In this document: positions 45,072 through 53,224 of the stretch, in pieces
Numbering within the stretch: position 1 is the stretch's first letter
How the letters are laid out: every line of letters begins with the position of its first letter
DNA from: Acidimicrobiia bacterium
Lineage (GTDB): Bacteria; Actinomycetota; Acidimicrobiia; IMCC26256; JAOSJM01
Length of the DNA: 64,000 bases
Direction: 5' to 3'
Assembly: GCA_027494165.1 (NCBI GenBank)
Contig: JAOSJM010000001.1
Span: forward strand, 1,558,001 to 1,622,000
Notes under the pieces: generated by a model
Told to the model about the DNA's origin: nothing
What the model saw: only the letters and a program-made list of their open reading frames with translations
Databases searched by the model: none
Program-made: the position numbers and the translations under genes

Positions 45072-46834
45072 TGCGTGCCTCCCTGCTCGTCGGTGAGGTG
45101 CCACTTCGACCGGTACCACCACTCGGGCGTGCTGGCCCCCATCCGCTCGTAGTCCTCCTCGAGGATGTGCATCAGGTTGTAGGGCACCGCGAGCAGGCAG
45201 AGCCCGCCCGGGTACGAGGTCTGGTTGCAGAGGTAGAGCCCCTCGACGGGCGTGCGGTAGCGAGCCATCTCGGGCAGCGGCTTCCTCGACCACCACTCGT
45301 CCTGCGACGACCGCGCGCCCTCCCAGTTGCCGCCCACGAAGGCCATGTTGCGGAGCTCCGAGTCGTAGGGCGTGTTCGTCGGGGTGGCGATGTAGACGTC
45401 GTCGGTCATGTTGGGCGCGTACTGCCGCAGCACCGTCTTGATGTTCTCGACGATCTCGTCCTTGGCCCGGTTCACCGCCTCGGGGCCGTCGCGGTGGTCC
45501 TCGGGCGCGGGCACCTGGAGGTTCACGGTGATGACGTGACCCTCGCCGGCCCGGGCCCGGGTCGGGTCGTGCTGGTCGTGCACGACGAACCAGACCCCGG
45601 CGAAGTCGTCGGGGTCGGTGGGGTGGGTCCGGAAGGAGTGCACGTCGCGCATGAGGTCGAGGACCTTCTCGGTCGTGCAGTGCAGCGACATGCCGGCCGG
45701 GTAGTCGTCGGGTCCGTACTCCTCGGGCGCGTCCTTGTAGACCGGCAGCTCCTTCACGATGAGGTTGGTGACGAACAGGCTCCCGCCCTTGAGGCTGAGG
45801 TCCTCGATCCGCTGCACCAGGTCGCGGCCGAGGTGGGCCCGCCCCACCAGGTCGGGGAACTGCTTGATGTGGGTGCCGAGGATCACCCCCATGTCGGCCC
45901 AGACGGTCTTCTCCTCGAGGAGCGAGTCGTCGGCGACCCGGACCCCGACGGCCCGGCCGTCGTGGACGATCACCTCGGAGACGGGGCTGTTGACCCAGAT
46001 GCGGGCCCCGTGGGCGAGGGCGCACCGGGCCAGGGCGTGCGCGAGGGCGTGCATCCCGCCCACCGGGGCGGCCCCCGAGTACATCATGAGCTGGGTGCAG
46101 GCGAAGCCGGGGAGGGCCATGCCCTTCCAGTAGGGGTGCGGACCGTTGCCCCACGACCCCACGAGGAGCCCCGCCTTGATCGGGTCGGGCAGGCCCAGGC
46201 CCTCCATCATCTCCATGAAGGACATGTCGAGGAGCGACTCGTCCCAGAACGACGGCATCGCCTCGCGCAGGACGCGCGCCACGGGGAGCTCGCCCTTGGG
46301 CACGGCCCAGCGCTCGTCGTAGGGGGGCGTCCAGTAGATGCTGCGGAAGAAGTCGACGGCGTGGGGTCGCAGCCCCTCCATGAACTCCAGGTAGAGCTTC
46401 GCGGTGTCGCGGTCGACGCCGAGCAGGCGGACGTAGGTCTCGGGATCGCGGCCCGCCTGGTCGTGGAAGAAGTTGCCTCCGAAGAAGGCCCGGCCGTCGT
46501 GGGAGATGCAGCCGCCGAAGTTCTTGATGTACGACATCCGGAAGCCGTGGCGGGGCAGGTCGAGCTGCTCGAGGCCCGGGGCCGCGGCGCCGTAGAAGTA
46601 CGAGGCGTGCGGGTCGATCGAGTAGCCGGGGACGGGCTCGGCGTTCTCGGCCCCCCCGCCGATCTCGGGACGGGCCTCGAGCATGCACACCGAGAAGCCC
46701 CACTTGGACAGGTAGGCCGCGATGCCGAGGCCGTTGGGGCCTCCGCCCACGATCACGAAGTCGTAGTGGGCCCGCCGGGGCATCGGCTCGCCGCGGGCGT
46801 CGACCGCGGGGCGGGTGGCGGTCGCCTGGGTCAT
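45068..46834 (-). CDS. FAD-dependent oxidoreductase K (C-like subtype)
   Basis: 588 residues, intact. After about 24 polar residues comes VIVGGGPNGLGIAAYLSKWG, then PEIGGGAENAEPVPGYSID, HASYFYGAAAPGLEQLDL and C-terminal CNQTSYPGGLCLLAVPYNLM, which match C almost residue for residue. The long spacing between motifs, with DFFRSIYWTPPYDE, is specific to the C/K type. ATG at 46834 follows AGGAGGTGCCACC. It comes 38 bp after a small unknown gene and is coupled to J, the start of the second C/D-type pair. Confidence 0.9.
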   Translation of the reverse strand: MTQATATRPAVDARGEPMPRRAHYDFVIVGGGPNGLGIAAYLSKWGFSVCMLEARPEIGGGAENAEPVPGYSIDPHASYFYGAAAPGLEQLDLPRHGFRMSYIKNFGGCISHDGRAFFGGNFFHDQAGRDPETYVRLLGVDRDTAKLYLEFMEGLRPHAVDFFRSIYWTPPYDERWAVPKGELPVARVLREAMPSFWDESLLDMSFMEMMEGLGLPDPIKAGLLVGSWGNGPHPYWKGMALPGFACTQLMMYSGAAPVGGMHALAHALARCALAHGARIWVNSPVSEVIVHDGRAVGVRVADDSLLEEKTVWADMGVILGTHIKQFPDLVGRAHLGRDLVQRIEDLSLKGGSLFVTNLIVKELPVYKDAPEEYGPDDYPAGMSLHCTTEKVLDLMRDVHSFRTHPTDPDDFAGVWFVVHDQHDPTRARAGEGHVITVNLQVPAPEDHRDGPEAVNRAKDEIVENIKTVLRQYAPNMTDDVYIATPTNTPYDSELRNMAFVGGNWEGARSSQDEWWSRKPLPEMARYRTPVEGLYLCNQTSYPGGLCLLAVPYNLMHILEEDYERMGASTPEWWYRSKWHLTDEQGGTQ

Positions 46835-46872
46835 GGTGGCACCTCCTGGGTCCTGGTCCGTGCTCCCGGGCG

Positions 46873-47238
46873 CTACGACGCCTCGGGGACGGCGATCGCG
46901 TCGGGGACGGCCGCCGCGGCCTGCTCGGCCCGCTTGGCCGCGCTCTGGGCCCGGTGCTCCTTCACGCGCGCGAGGTGGGTCGCGCGATCCTCGCTCCAGT
47001 GGGCGCGCTTGCGTCGCTTGAACGCGGCCCGCAGCAGCAGGCCCAAGGTCGGGCGCTGGAGCGCGACCCGGGTCACGCCGGCGAGGTCGTCCTCGCACAT
47101 CGTGATCGTGAAGTCCCAGTGGACCGGCTCGTGGATGGTCCCCTGGATCACGATCTCGTCGTCCTCGCGGACCACGTGGTACTCGCGGAAGTCCATCACG
47201 AGCTCCTTGCGACCGAGACCACGCGACCTGAGCTTCAC
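46873..47238 (-). CDS. Small protein of unknown function heading operon K-J-I
   Basis: 121 residues, not recognised. The first 60 are mixed strand-like sequence (EYHVVREDDEIVIQGTIHEP, then a WDFTITMCEDD segment with one Cys); the middle is strongly basic (RAAFKRRKRAHW) and the last 45 are Ala/Lys/Glu-rich and probably helical. No signal peptide or membrane segment. GTG at 47238 has GGAGGAGG seven bases upstream, so translation is likely strong. It is only 38 bp ahead of K in the same direction; an accessory or regulatory role for the flavoenzymes is a guess. Confidence 0.75.
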   Translation of the reverse strand: MKLRSRGLGRKELVMDFREYHVVREDDEIVIQGTIHEPVHWDFTITMCEDDLAGVTRVALQRPTLGLLLRAAFKRRKRAHWSEDRATHLARVKEHRAQSAAKRAEQAAAAVPDAIAVPEAS

Positions 47239-47295
47239 GACGGGCCTCCTCCCGTGGGCGCCGGCGCTTCGGGGTGGGACGGGGAGTGGAGACAG

Positions 47296-47328
47296 GGTTA
47301 CAATTGACGCCCGGTGTCTTGTTGTACC
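47296..47328. promoter_or_regulatory. Imperfect inverted repeat in the divergent promoter of operon K-J-I
   Basis: GGTTACAA (47296-47303) and TTGTTGTACC (47319-47328) form an imperfect repeat about 15 bases apart. TTGTTGTA also occurs on the minus strand at 28092-28099, beside the repeat of the C-D-E promoter. A shared regulator for the two paralogous operons is possible but weakly supported. Confidence 0.35.
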
Positions 47329-47413
47329 GCGATCCCGGACCGAGCGCAACCATCGCGAGGAACGCGAGCGTTCGGACCGGTTCGCGGTGCTCCGGCCGAC
47401 GTCAGGAGGGACG

Positions 47414-48166
47414 ATGGGTGAGTTCGCGGGGAAGGTGGCGTTCGTGACCGGCGCGGGCTCGGGCATCGGCCGGGCCACCACGCTGCTCCTGGGCCGGGGC
47501 GAGGCCCGGGTCGCCGTCGCCGACATCGACGCGGCCGCCGCCGAGGCGACCGCCGCGGCGGTACGCACCGAGGGCGGCGACGCGCTCGCCGTCCACGTCG
47601 ACGTAACCGACGAGATCTCGGTGAAGAGCGGGATCGCCGCCGCGGTCGAGGCCTACGGCGGCCTCCAGGTGCTCGCCAACGTCGCGGGCACGGGGTGCTT
47701 CCGCCACACCACCGAGGCGAGCCTCGACGACTGGAACCGGATCCTGGCCGTGAACCTCACCGGGGTGTTCCTCGTCTGCCGCGAGGCGCTCCCGGTGCTC
47801 CTCGACCGGGGCGGGGCGATCGTGAACGTGGCGTCGATCGCGGGCGTGAAGGCCCACCCCTACGCGGCCGCCTACTGCGCGTCGAAGGGCGGGGTGGTCG
47901 CCCTGTCGCGGTCGCTGGCCATCGAGTACGCGCGCCGGGGGGTGCGGGTCAACGCGGTCTGCCCGAGCGGGGTGTTCACGCCGCTCCTGGAGCACTTCAC
48001 CGCGCCCGACGACGCCGACCCGGTGCTCTTCGCCCGGATCCTCCCCCCCACCGACCAGATGTCCCAGCCCGAGGAGGTGGCGGCCGCGATCGCCTTCCTG
48101 GCCTCCGACGCCGCCGTGAACATCACCGGCACCGAGCTGCTCGTCGACGGCGGCGTCTCGGCGTAG
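47414..48166 (+). CDS. Short-chain dehydrogenase (SDR, classical)
   Basis: 250 residues. TGAGSGIGRATTLLL near residue 12, an Asp (VADID) favouring NAD, ANVAG near 90, catalytic Ser in NVASIAG and Tyr-x3-Lys in YCASKGG, and the C-terminal LLVDGGVSA typical of FabG-like enzymes. ATG at 47414 follows AGGAGGG. It diverges from operon K-J-I and converges with an Rrf2 regulator. The substrate cannot be deduced. Confidence 0.9.
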   Translation: MGEFAGKVAFVTGAGSGIGRATTLLLGRGEARVAVADIDAAAAEATAAAVRTEGGDALAVHVDVTDEISVKSGIAAAVEAYGGLQVLANVAGTGCFRHTTEASLDDWNRILAVNLTGVFLVCREALPVLLDRGGAIVNVASIAGVKAHPYAAAYCASKGGVVALSRSLAIEYARRGVRVNAVCPSGVFTPLLEHFTAPDDADPVLFARILPPTDQMSQPEEVAAAIAFLASDAAVNITGTELLVDGGVSA

Positions 48167-48185
48167 CCGACGCGGAGCCGAGCGG

Positions 48186-48622
48186 TCAGACGAGCTCGGC
48201 GGCGATCTCCCGCTCGCGCCGCAGCGCGTCGGCGAGGGTGGTGCGCTTGAGGGCCATGATCGCCGCGTCGCGCCCTGCGGCCCAGGCCGAGTGCACGGCG
48301 CACTCCGGGTCCCGGTCGTGGCAGCGGCGCGAGTCGAGGAGGCAGCGCGAGATCTCGAGCTGGCCCTCGAGGGCCTCGATGATCTGGAGCATCGTGATGT
48401 CGTCGGGGTCGGCGGCGAGGGTGCACCCCCACCCCGACCGGGGCTGCACAGCAGGATCCCGGCCCGGGACAGCATGTTCACGATCGTCGGGAGGTTCCCG
48501 ACCGGGATGTCGCAGACCTCGGCCAGCTGGTTCGCCGTCATCCTCGTGCCCGGTTCCTGGGCCGCCAGGTGGACCAGCAGCCGGACCCCGTACTCACCGC
48601 GCTTCGTCAACGACAACCGCAT
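48186..48622 (-). CDS. Rrf2-family regulator with three-cysteine cluster (frameshifted)
   Basis: About 145 residues. The Rrf2 winged helix begins MRLSLTKRGEYGVRLLVHLA and continues through VCDIPVGNLPTIVNMLSRAG. Near residue 95 are three Cys spaced C-x6-C-x6-C (CLLDSRRCHDRDPEC), the usual Fe-S ligand site of IscR/NsrR/RsrR-type members, so it may sense redox state or nitric oxide. The frame breaks at the C run 48426-48430; one base restores GRGGGCTLAAD. ATG at 48622. Its target is not evident; the convergent SDR is unlikely to be directly controlled. Confidence 0.85.
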
Positions 48623-48698
48623 GCGGGCTCCCCCGTTCCGTTCGCGTTCTCGGCCGAAGAATCAATGATAGTCGCCGAGCGCGAACGATTCCGGTCGG

Positions 48699-49394
48699 TT
48701 ACAGCCGCTCCCGCGTCGGGCGCAGCCAGAAGCCGCCCACGGACACGAAGGTCAGCCCGGCCAGCACGAGCTTGGCGGCCACGATCCAGAGGGTGACGTC
48801 GCGGGCCGTCGTGTCGGCGGCGAGCGTGACCCGGGTCGGGTCGGAGCGGTCGTAGAGCAGCGCGACGCTGGTCGTGTCCCGGCCTCCGGCCGGCTGGCCC
48901 GTCCGCAGCGGCTCCCGGACCCGCACCGTCTCCCCCTCGAGGGTCGTGAGCTCCAGCAGCCGGCGGCCGCCCTCCTCCCCCACGACGACCGCGCGCACCG
49001 GGACGCCCCGCTCCCGCACCGCCGCGTCGCGCTGCTGGAGCCGGAGCACGAGCACCGCCGTCACGAGCCCGGCCACGAGGAGGACGGCACCCCCGACCAC
49101 GGCGAACCAGGCCCGCCGGTGGCCCGGGACCGGAGGGACGGGCACCACGGCAGGCGCCGGGGCTCCGCAAGCCGGGACGCGGGTGGCGTCGTAGGCCCGT
49201 CGCGCGACGGCGTCACCGAGCACCTCGTAGGCGGCGGTCACCTGCTTGAAGCGCTCGGCGCCGTCACCCCCGGGCCGCCGGTCGGGGTGGAGCGTCTTGG
49301 CCAGACGCCGGAAGGCGGCACCGATCTCGGGCGCGGTGGCGTCCGGCGCCAGGCCGAGCACGGCGTAGTGGTCGAGGTCCCCCCGAGTGCGCAC
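48699..49394 (-). CDS. Membrane-anchored J-domain protein
   Basis: 231 residues. Residues 7-66 form a J domain (YAVLGLAPDATAPEIGAAFR with the essential HPD in LHPDRRPGGDG), which would stimulate a DnaK partner. A first membrane helix lies near 94-116 (WFAVVGGAVLLVAGLVTAVL), then a beta-rich DUF3592-like domain and a second helix near 200-220. No glycine-rich or zinc domain of DnaJ is present. GTG at 49394. The J domain would be cytoplasmic. Client unknown. Confidence 0.85.
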   Translation of the reverse strand: MRTRGDLDHYAVLGLAPDATAPEIGAAFRRLAKTLHPDRRPGGDGAERFKQVTAAYEVLGDAVARRAYDATRVPACGAPAPAVVPVPPVPGHRRAWFAVVGGAVLLVAGLVTAVLVLRLQQRDAAVRERGVPVRAVVVGEEGGRRLLELTTLEGETVRVREPLRTGQPAGGRDTTSVALLYDRSDPTRVTLAADTTARDVTLWIVAAKLVLAGLTFVSVGGFWLRPTRERL

Positions 49395-49418
49395 GGCTCG
49401 CGCAGGATACCGCCGGTC

Positions 49419-49892
49419 TCAGATGCGGCAGCCGCGGAGGCCGCGACGCTCGTAGTAGCGCTGGTGGTACTCCTCGGCCTCCCAGAAGGTGGACGCCGGG
49501 GCGATCTCGGTGGCGACCGGGCGCCGGAGGCGTCCCGAGCGCTCGAGGGCCTCCTTCGAGGCGACCGCGGCCCGCTCCTGCTCCCGGTCGTGCACGAAGA
49601 TCGCCGAGCGGTACTGGCGTCCGACGTCGGGGCCCTGGCGGTCGACCTGGGTCGGGTCGTGGGAGGCCCAGAAGACCGCGAGGAGGTCGTCGTAGGAGAC
49701 CCGTCGCGGGTCGAACGTCACCTCCACCGCCTCGGCGTGCCCCGTGGTGTCGGTGCACACCTGCTGGTACGTGGGGTCCTCGACGTCACCGCCCGTGTAG
49801 CCGACGCGCGTGTCGACGACCCCGTCGACCCGCCGGAACGCCGCCTCGACGCCCCAGAAGCATCCGGCCGCGAACGTCGCCGTCTCGTACAT
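49419..49892 (-). CDS. msrA: Peptide methionine sulfoxide reductase MsrA
   Basis: 157 residues. The catalytic motif GCFWG has its nucleophile at Cys11, followed by [29 protein letters not shown] in parts, FWASHDPTQ and GRQYRSAIF, all hallmarks of MsrA. A second Cys near the C-terminus (GLRGCRI) can serve as the resolving residue. It reduces methionine-S-sulfoxide in proteins and free methionine with thioredoxin. ATG at 49892 is preferred to GTG codons upstream because GCFWG normally lies about ten residues from the start. Confidence 0.95.
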   Translation of the reverse strand: MYETATFAAGCFWGVEAAFRRVDGVVDTRVGYTGGDVEDPTYQQVCTDTTGHAEAVEVTFDPRRVSYDDLLAVFWASHDPTQVDRQGPDVGRQYRSAIFVHDREQERAAVASKEALERSGRLRRPVATEIAPASTFWEAEEYHQRYYERRGLRGCRI

Positions 49893-50001
49893 CACCGACC
49901 CCCGAGTGACGATGTGGTCGCCAGGGTCAACCGGCCCGGGACCGGCCGCTGTTCCCGCTCGTCGGACCGCGGCAGAGTAGGGCACCGCGGGAAGGAGAAC
50001 G

Positions 50002-50781
50002 ATGACGGACCCGCTCGACATGACCGGGAAGGTGGTGGTCGTCACCGGCGGCACCAGGGGCGTCGGGCGGGGGATCGCCGCCCGCTTCCTCGAGGCCGGG
50101 GCCGACGTGGTGGTGTGCGCCCGCCAGGAGCCCGACGACCTCCCCCGGGCCGGCGACCGCACCGCCGCGTTCGTGGCCGCCGACGTGCGCGACCCCGAGC
50201 AGGCGGGCGCGGTCGTGCGCTTCGCCGTCGAGCGCTTCGGGCGCCTCGACGTGCTCGTCAACAACGCTGGCGGCTCGCCCCCGGCGGACTCGGCGACCGC
50301 CTCGCCGGCGTTCACCACGGCCGTCGTCACCCTCAACCTGATCGCTCCCCTCGTCCTGGCCCAGCAGGCCAACGCGGTGATGCAGGAGCAGCCCGAGGGC
50401 GGCGTGATCCTCAACGTCGCCAGCGTGAGCGGCATCCGGCCGTCCCCGGGGACCGCCGCCTACGGCGCCGCCAAGGCCGGCCTCGTCAACCTCACCGCGA
50501 CCCTCGGGGTCGACTACGCGCCGAAGGTCCGGGTGAACGCGGTCACCGCCGGGCTCGTCCGCACCGAGCAGTCCCACCTCTTCTACGGCGACGAGGAGGG
50601 GATCCGCCGGGTCGAGGCGACCGTGCCCGCCGGCCGCCTCGCCGAGCCCGAGGACATCGGCGACGCCTGCCTCTTCCTCGCCTCGCCGCTCGCCCGGTAC
50701 GTGAGCGGCGCGAACCTCGTGGTCCACGGCGGGGGCGAGCGTCCGGCCTACCTCGACGCCGCGAAGGGCGACGACGGATAG
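50002..50781 (+). CDS. Short-chain dehydrogenase (SDR, classical)
   Basis: 259 residues. [16 protein letters not shown] near residue 15, NNAGGSPP near 90, catalytic Ser in NVASVSG and Tyr-x3-Lys in YGAAKAG. ARQEP after the second strand suggests NADP or NAD without a clear preference. The [10 protein letters not shown] motif resembles SDRs in actinobacterial steroid and fatty-acid gene sets. ATG at 50002 follows AAGGAG. It stands alone between divergent msrA and a convergent unknown gene. Confidence 0.9.
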   Translation: MTDPLDMTGKVVVVTGGTRGVGRGIAARFLEAGADVVVCARQEPDDLPRAGDRTAAFVAADVRDPEQAGAVVRFAVERFGRLDVLVNNAGGSPPADSATASPAFTTAVVTLNLIAPLVLAQQANAVMQEQPEGGVILNVASVSGIRPSPGTAAYGAAKAGLVNLTATLGVDYAPKVRVNAVTAGLVRTEQSHLFYGDEEGIRRVEATVPAGRLAEPEDIGDACLFLASPLARYVSGANLVVHGGGERPAYLDAAKGDDG

Positions 50782-50788
50782 GAGCGCC

Positions 50789-51142
50789 CTACACCGGCGG
50801 GACCCAGCTCGGCGCGCGCCAGCAGACGAACGTCCGCGGCCGCCACGACAGCGCGGCGTTCAGGACCGCCCGGCGGTCGAACCCGGGGAGCTCCTGGAGC
50901 CGCTCGAGGAGGGCCTGGCCGCCGCGGGCGTCGGAGGGGACGAGGACGACCTGCCCGTCGCCGGCCCCGAGCAGCCACGCCAGGCGGGCCTCGGTCGGGT
51001 CGCCACCCGACGTCTCGAGCGCGACGGCCTCGAGCTCGGCCCAGGCGAGGAACCGGCGCTCACCCCCGGCGTCGACGCGCAGGCCCCGCTCGTCGACCCG
51101 CACCGCGGCCCTCCGGCCGCCCCGGCGCTGGCGCAGTCCCAT
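50789..51142 (-). CDS. Hypothetical protein, possible PH-like fold
   Basis: 117 residues, not recognised with certainty. Alternating strands with a W near 34 (RRFLAWAELEAVAL), a GGQALLERLQELPG helix and a C-terminal Trp-rich end (SWRPRTFVCWRAPSWVPP) suggest a small PH-like beta fold with one helix. No signal or membrane segment. ATG at 51142, 31 bp after the end of the pncB gene in opposite reading order; same strand as pncB and downstream of it, so possibly co-transcribed. Confidence 0.7.
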   Translation of the reverse strand: MGLRQRRGGRRAAVRVDERGLRVDAGGERRFLAWAELEAVALETSGGDPTEARLAWLLGAGDGQVVLVPSDARGGQALLERLQELPGFDRRAVLNAALSWRPRTFVCWRAPSWVPPV

Positions 51143-51173
51143 CCCTGCATTCTGTCCGGTTTCGGGCGATCCG

Positions 51174-52508
51174 TCACGCCGGCGGCCGGCGATGGCGCGC
51201 CGCCACCTCGGCGCCGAGCGCCACCAGCACCGGCGAGACCTCGGCCGCGGGGGCCCGCGGCTCCCGCAGCTCCCGGGCCGCCGGGGGCAGCGCGGCGAGG
51301 TCGGCCGCGCACCGGGCCCGGGCCGCCTCCAGGGTGTCGGGCCGGCCGAGCCGGCGCCCGCCGGCCATCACGGGGACGAGCAGCGGCTCGGACCCCGGCG
51401 GCCCCGCCTCCTCGCGCAGCGCCAGCAGGTCGTGGACCCCGGCGTCGGTCACCCGGCGGAACACCTGCTTGGCCCCCGGGTGGGTCCGCTTCCCCTCGCT
51501 GAGCTTCATGACGGGCCGGCCGTCGTAGCTCACGAGCTTGTACGCGCTGTCGAGCGAGGGGGCGTCGGAGGACGTGCCCATCCGGGTGCCGACGCCGAAC
51601 CCGTCGACGGGGGCGCCGGCCCGCACGATGTCGTCGATCTCGTGCTCGTCGAGCCCGCCGCTGGCGAAGATCTGCACGTGCTCCAGGCCGGCGGCGTCGA
51701 GGATCCCGCGCGCGTCGCGCGCCAGGACGGCGAGGTCGCCGCTGTCGAGACGCACGGCGAGGGGCCCGGTGAGGTCGAGCTCGCGGATCACGGCGATCGC
51801 CACCCGCACGCCCTCGAGCGTGTCGTAGGTGTCGACGAGGAACGTGGTCCGATCGGGGTGGTCCTGGGCGAAGGCGCGGAAGGCGTCGGCCTCGTCCTCG
51901 AAGGCCTCGACGAACGAGTGGGCCATCGTCCCGACCGGCCGCAGGCCGTACCGCCGGGCGGCCTCGACGTTGCTCGTCCCCCCGAAGCCGGCGATCGCCG
52001 AGACCCGGGCCACCGCCATCGCCGCGTCCTCGCCGTGGGTGCGGCGGAACGCGAAGTCGACGACCGTGGCGGCGCCGGCCGCGAGGCGGCAGCGGGCCGC
52101 CTTGGTGGCGACGGCGGTCTGGTAGGTGAGCTGGTTCAGGAGGTAGGTCTCGACCAGCTGGGCCTCGGCGATCGGCGCCGTGACCTCCAGGAGCGGCTCG
52201 TCGGCGAGCACCACCCGCCCCTCCGGCACCGCCCACACGTCGCCGGTGAACCGCAGGCCGCGGAACGCCTCGACCATCCCGGTGCCGTAGCCGATGCCCT
52301 CGCGCAGGTAGTCGAGCTCGTCGTCGTCGAACGAGAACCGCTCGAGGAAGGCGAGGGCGTCCTCGAGCCCCGCGGCGACGAGGAAGCCCCGCCGGGCCGG
52401 GAGTTTCCGCACGAACAGGCTGAAGGTGGCGAGCCCGTCCATGTCCCGGGCGAGGTAGCTCGCCGCCATGTTGAGCTCGTACTGGTCGGTGAGCAGCCCA
52501 CCGGGCAC
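51174..52508 (-). CDS. pncB: Nicotinate phosphoribosyltransferase
   Basis: 444 residues. The N-terminus LLTDQYELNMAASYL, the FAFRRTHG segment, PVGTMAHSFV with the conserved His, VDTYDTLEGV and RLDSGDL are family signatures; GFGVGTRMGTS binds the phosphoribosyl phosphate. It converts nicotinate and PRPP to nicotinate mononucleotide in NAD salvage. GTG at 52508 has GAGGAGAGG upstream. It is divergent from a nicotinamidase-like gene 93 bp away, the usual partner supplying nicotinate. Confidence 0.94.
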   Translation of the reverse strand: MPGGLLTDQYELNMAASYLARDMDGLATFSLFVRKLPARRGFLVAAGLEDALAFLERFSFDDDELDYLREGIGYGTGMVEAFRGLRFTGDVWAVPEGRVVLADEPLLEVTAPIAEAQLVETYLLNQLTYQTAVATKAARCRLAAGAATVVDFAFRRTHGEDAAMAVARVSAIAGFGGTSNVEAARRYGLRPVGTMAHSFVEAFEDEADAFRAFAQDHPDRTTFLVDTYDTLEGVRVAIAVIRELDLTGPLAVRLDSGDLAVLARDARGILDAAGLEHVQIFASGGLDEHEIDDIVRAGAPVDGFGVGTRMGTSSDAPSLDSAYKLVSYDGRPVMKLSEGKRTHPGAKQVFRRVTDAGVHDLLALREEAGPPGSEPLLVPVMAGGRRLGRPDTLEAARARCAADLAALPPAARELREPRAPAAEVSPVLVALGAEVAARHRRPPA

Positions 52509-52601
52509 GGCGCACCCCCTCTCCTCGGTGTCCCATGCTCGCAGACCGCGATGGAGGCGCGCCCGGTCGCCGTTACCCTGGCAGTACGACAGGAGGTACC
52601 C

Positions 52602-53174
52602 ATGACCAGCTACGACACCCGTACCGCGCTGGTCGTCGTCGACGTCCAGAACGACTTCGCCGACCCGAACGGCGCGCTCTCGGTGCAGGGCGGCGACGAG
52701 GTCGTCCCGGTCGCCAACCGGGAGATCGAGCAGGCCGCGGCCGCCGGCGCGCTCGTCGTGTACACCCAGGACTGGCACCCCCCGCAGACCCCCCACTTCG
52801 CGAAGTACGGGGGGAAGTGGCCGGTCCACTGCGTGCGCGACACCTGGGGCGCCCAGCTCCATCCCGACCTCAAGGTGGTCGGCCCGCGGATCCTCAACGG
52901 GACCGGCGAGGAGGACGGATACTCGGGTTTCACCGTGATCCACCCGGTCACCGGGGAGACGTCCCCGACCGGGCTCGAGGAGCTCCTGCGCGAGCGGGGC
53001 GTCGGGCGGGTCGTCGTGCTCGGCCTGGCCACGGACTACTGCGTGAAGGAGACCGCGCTCGACGCCGTCCGGCTGGGTTTCGACACGCTCGTGCTGCGCG
53101 AGGGCGTGCGGGCCGTCGACGTCGAGCCCGGCGACGGCGACCGCGCGCTCGAGGAGATGGCCGCGCCGGGGTGA
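52602..53174 (+). CDS. pncA: Nicotinamidase-like cysteine hydrolase (PncA family) with altered active-site Lys
   Basis: 190 residues of the isochorismatase fold. Nucleophile Cys147 (ATDYCVKETA), Asp14 (VVDVQNDF) and metal ligands Asp57, His59, His65 and His76 of the nicotinamidase site are present. The position normally held by the catalytic Lys (a KG before the YSGF motif) is Asn99 (RILNGTG). Pairing with divergent pncB supports nicotinamide deamidation, but the Asn could reduce activity or change substrate. ATG at 52602 follows AGGAGGTACCC. Confidence 0.88.
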   Translation: MTSYDTRTALVVVDVQNDFADPNGALSVQGGDEVVPVANREIEQAAAAGALVVYTQDWHPPQTPHFAKYGGKWPVHCVRDTWGAQLHPDLKVVGPRILNGTGEEDGYSGFTVIHPVTGETSPTGLEELLRERGVGRVVVLGLATDYCVKETALDAVRLGFDTLVLREGVRAVDVEPGDGDRALEEMAAPG

Positions 53175-53224
53175 CGATCGCCTGAGCCGCCGGACGGCTA
53201 GCCTCACGCCGGGGGAGGTGCCGG

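Noticed and set aside
19273..46834. Interpretation of the FAD oxidoreductases as a carotenoid gene cluster
   Set aside because: No phytoene synthase, geranylgeranyl diphosphate synthase or lycopene cyclase is present, and most members are PYROXD2-like rather than true CrtI.
49119..52601. Open frame of over 3 kb on the plus strand running into the pncA-like gene
   Set aside because: It is antisense to msrA, pncB and the J-domain gene and has low-complexity Arg/Gly/Pro content caused by high GC. Only the part from 52602 is a real gene.
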